DNA of 64,000 bases. Origin: an uncultured Methanomicrobiales archaeon (GTDB taxonomy: Archaea > Halobacteriota > Methanomicrobia > Methanomicrobiales > Methanospirillaceae). Under the pieces are notes generated by a model. It was not told the DNA's origin. It saw only the letters and a list, made by a program, of their open reading frames with translations, and did not search any database. Shown here one piece after another: positions 62,881 to 64,000 of the stretch. The number at the start of each line of letters is the position of its first letter. Position 1 is the first letter of the stretch. Made by a program: the position numbers and the translations under genes. The DNA lies in the NCBI GenBank assembly GCA_903832665.1, contig CAILCG010000019.1, forward strand, positions 96,770 through 160,769. Direction: 5' to 3'.

Positions 62881-63435
62881 ATGCATATTCCCACTCCCGA
62901 AGAACTTCGTTCGCGCCGCGAATCCCTTGGCCTCAAACAGACCGAACTCGCCCGCCGGGCCGGCATCAGCCAGTCCATGGTGGCGCGGATCGAAGCAGGT
63001 AATGTGGATCCCCGCATCAGTACGCTCAACAAGATCATCGTGGTGCTCAACAGTGCCGAGCCCAAGAAGATCAAGGCCGTGCAGATCATGCACATGCCCG
63101 TTCTCTCGGTCCAGCCACAGGATGCGATCACCCGGGCGGTCGAGATCTTTGAGAAGAACAATATCTCGCAGCTGCCGGTCATTGAACGGGGAGTCCCGGT
63201 CGGCTGCATATCCGAGACGGTCATTGTAAAGGCGATTGAGCAGCAGCGCCTGCACAAGACCCACCTCTTTGTGGTGCGGGACTTCATGGAGCCCGGGTTT
63301 CCCACTGTTCCTCCCGATATGGATGTGGAGACGGTGATCAATATTCTCCAGCAGAATCACGCGGTGCTGGTGGTGGAGGGCCGGATTGTACGTGGTGTGA
63401 TCACCAAACATGACCTGATCTCGCTCATTAACTGA
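62881..63435 (+). CDS. XRE-type HTH plus CBS-pair regulator
   Basis: LRSRRESLGLKQTELARRAGISQSMVARIEAGNVDPRISTLNKI; VLSVQPQDAITRAVEIFEKNNISQLPVIERGVPVG; RGVITKHDLI. Confidence 0.93.
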   Translation: MHIPTPEELRSRRESLGLKQTELARRAGISQSMVARIEAGNVDPRISTLNKIIVVLNSAEPKKIKAVQIMHMPVLSVQPQDAITRAVEIFEKNNISQLPVIERGVPVGCISETVIVKAIEQQRLHKTHLFVVRDFMEPGFPTVPPDMDVETVINILQQNHAVLVVEGRIVRGVITKHDLISLIN

Positions 63436-63530
63436 TCAGTAATTTTCTTTTTTGCTCTGGAGAAACGCACATGAACGGGAATTCACACCCCAAGCGTGAA
63501 AATCGGTACCCTGTTCAGGTGTAATGATGT

Positions 63531-63880
63531 CCCCCGCCTCAGGGCCTCTCCGAGGCACGGCGGGGCAGGAACATTTTTTAGTCACTAAATCGCCGCACAG
63601 GGAGCCCCATTTTGGGGCGGCGGAGTATATCGTATCTGGGGGTATGGGGGTCTCAACCCCCATCAACATGTATGAACCAAATGATTTTCAGGGGAAATTC
63701 CTGCGGGGAATTGAGAAGTCGCTCTTAGGGCTCGCACACTTCGTGGTTCTTCCCCCAGTCGCTCGGGCATCCCCCTATGGCGATACTCTCTTAAGGGTCG
63801 ACAAAAATTTCTGGGGGGAGAGTGGAGGTCACACTCCTGTATCCCGAAAAGGACTGGCAAGTAAAGGGAAGACGATGATT
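63531..63880. repeat. Interspersed repeat copy 3 with hairpins CCCCGCC...GGCGGGG (63532-63565), GCCCC-ATTTT-GGGGC (63604-63618) and ATGGGGGT-CTCA-ACCCCCAT (63644-63663)
   Basis: Extended similarity to 1-260; shared core with copy 2. Confidence 0.85.
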
Positions 63881-64000
63881 TCACCGGAGCCATTTTTTTA
63901 ATTTCTGCTCTGTAGAAAACCTAGTCCAAAAGAGATGTACTGACGACCGAAAGATCTAAGGTACAGCGTCTCCTTTTGTTGATTGTGAAGTCAAATCGAA

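Noticed and set aside
63524-63901. 125 aa ORF within repeat copy 3
   Set aside because: Runs through GC-rich hairpins with no matching frame in copies 1 or 2; likely spurious.

Overview
The window looks like a methanogen chromosome segment. The closest match I can infer from gene content is the Methanomicrobiales (Methanoregula/Methanospirillum-like). Recognisable content, left to right: a deletion-damaged AMP-forming acyl-CoA synthetase and an intact paralogue with an N-terminal ribbon-helix-helix segment; tRNA-Leu(CAG); MscL; a solitary Cas6b-like RAMP protein; adenine deaminase; a chemotaxis/signalling block (CheW, disrupted MCP, HTH-PAS kinase, CheW, CheR); a large central-carbon/glycogen island (HPr-kinase-like protein, two tandem PPDKs, glycogen phosphorylase, ADP-dependent sugar kinase, two GH57 proteins, glycogen synthase, archaeal phosphoribulokinase, PfkA, cupin PGI, MalQ); a housekeeping block (S1/OB-DHH protein, RNase Z, NrdG, ThiC, Cdc48); FBPase plus class II aldolase; LSm; a receiver-PAS-PAS-diadenylate-cyclase hybrid; and a compact minus-strand operon (RLAN-like, RimK-like ATP-grasp, Cys-cluster protein, GCS2-like ligase, permuted ADP-forming acyl-CoA synthetase) divergent from an XRE-CBS regulator. 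Strongest leads: (1) the RLAN/RimK/GCS2 amidoligase operon, (2) the degenerate-receiver/PAS/DAC c-di-AMP protein, (3) a GC-rich interspersed repeat with a compensatory base change in a perfect hairpin, (4) the RHH-acyl-CoA synthetase fusion, (5) the unusual number of interrupted genes, several in the glycogen island. No CRISPR array, rRNA or transposase was seen. All family calls come from reading the sequence; no searches were run.
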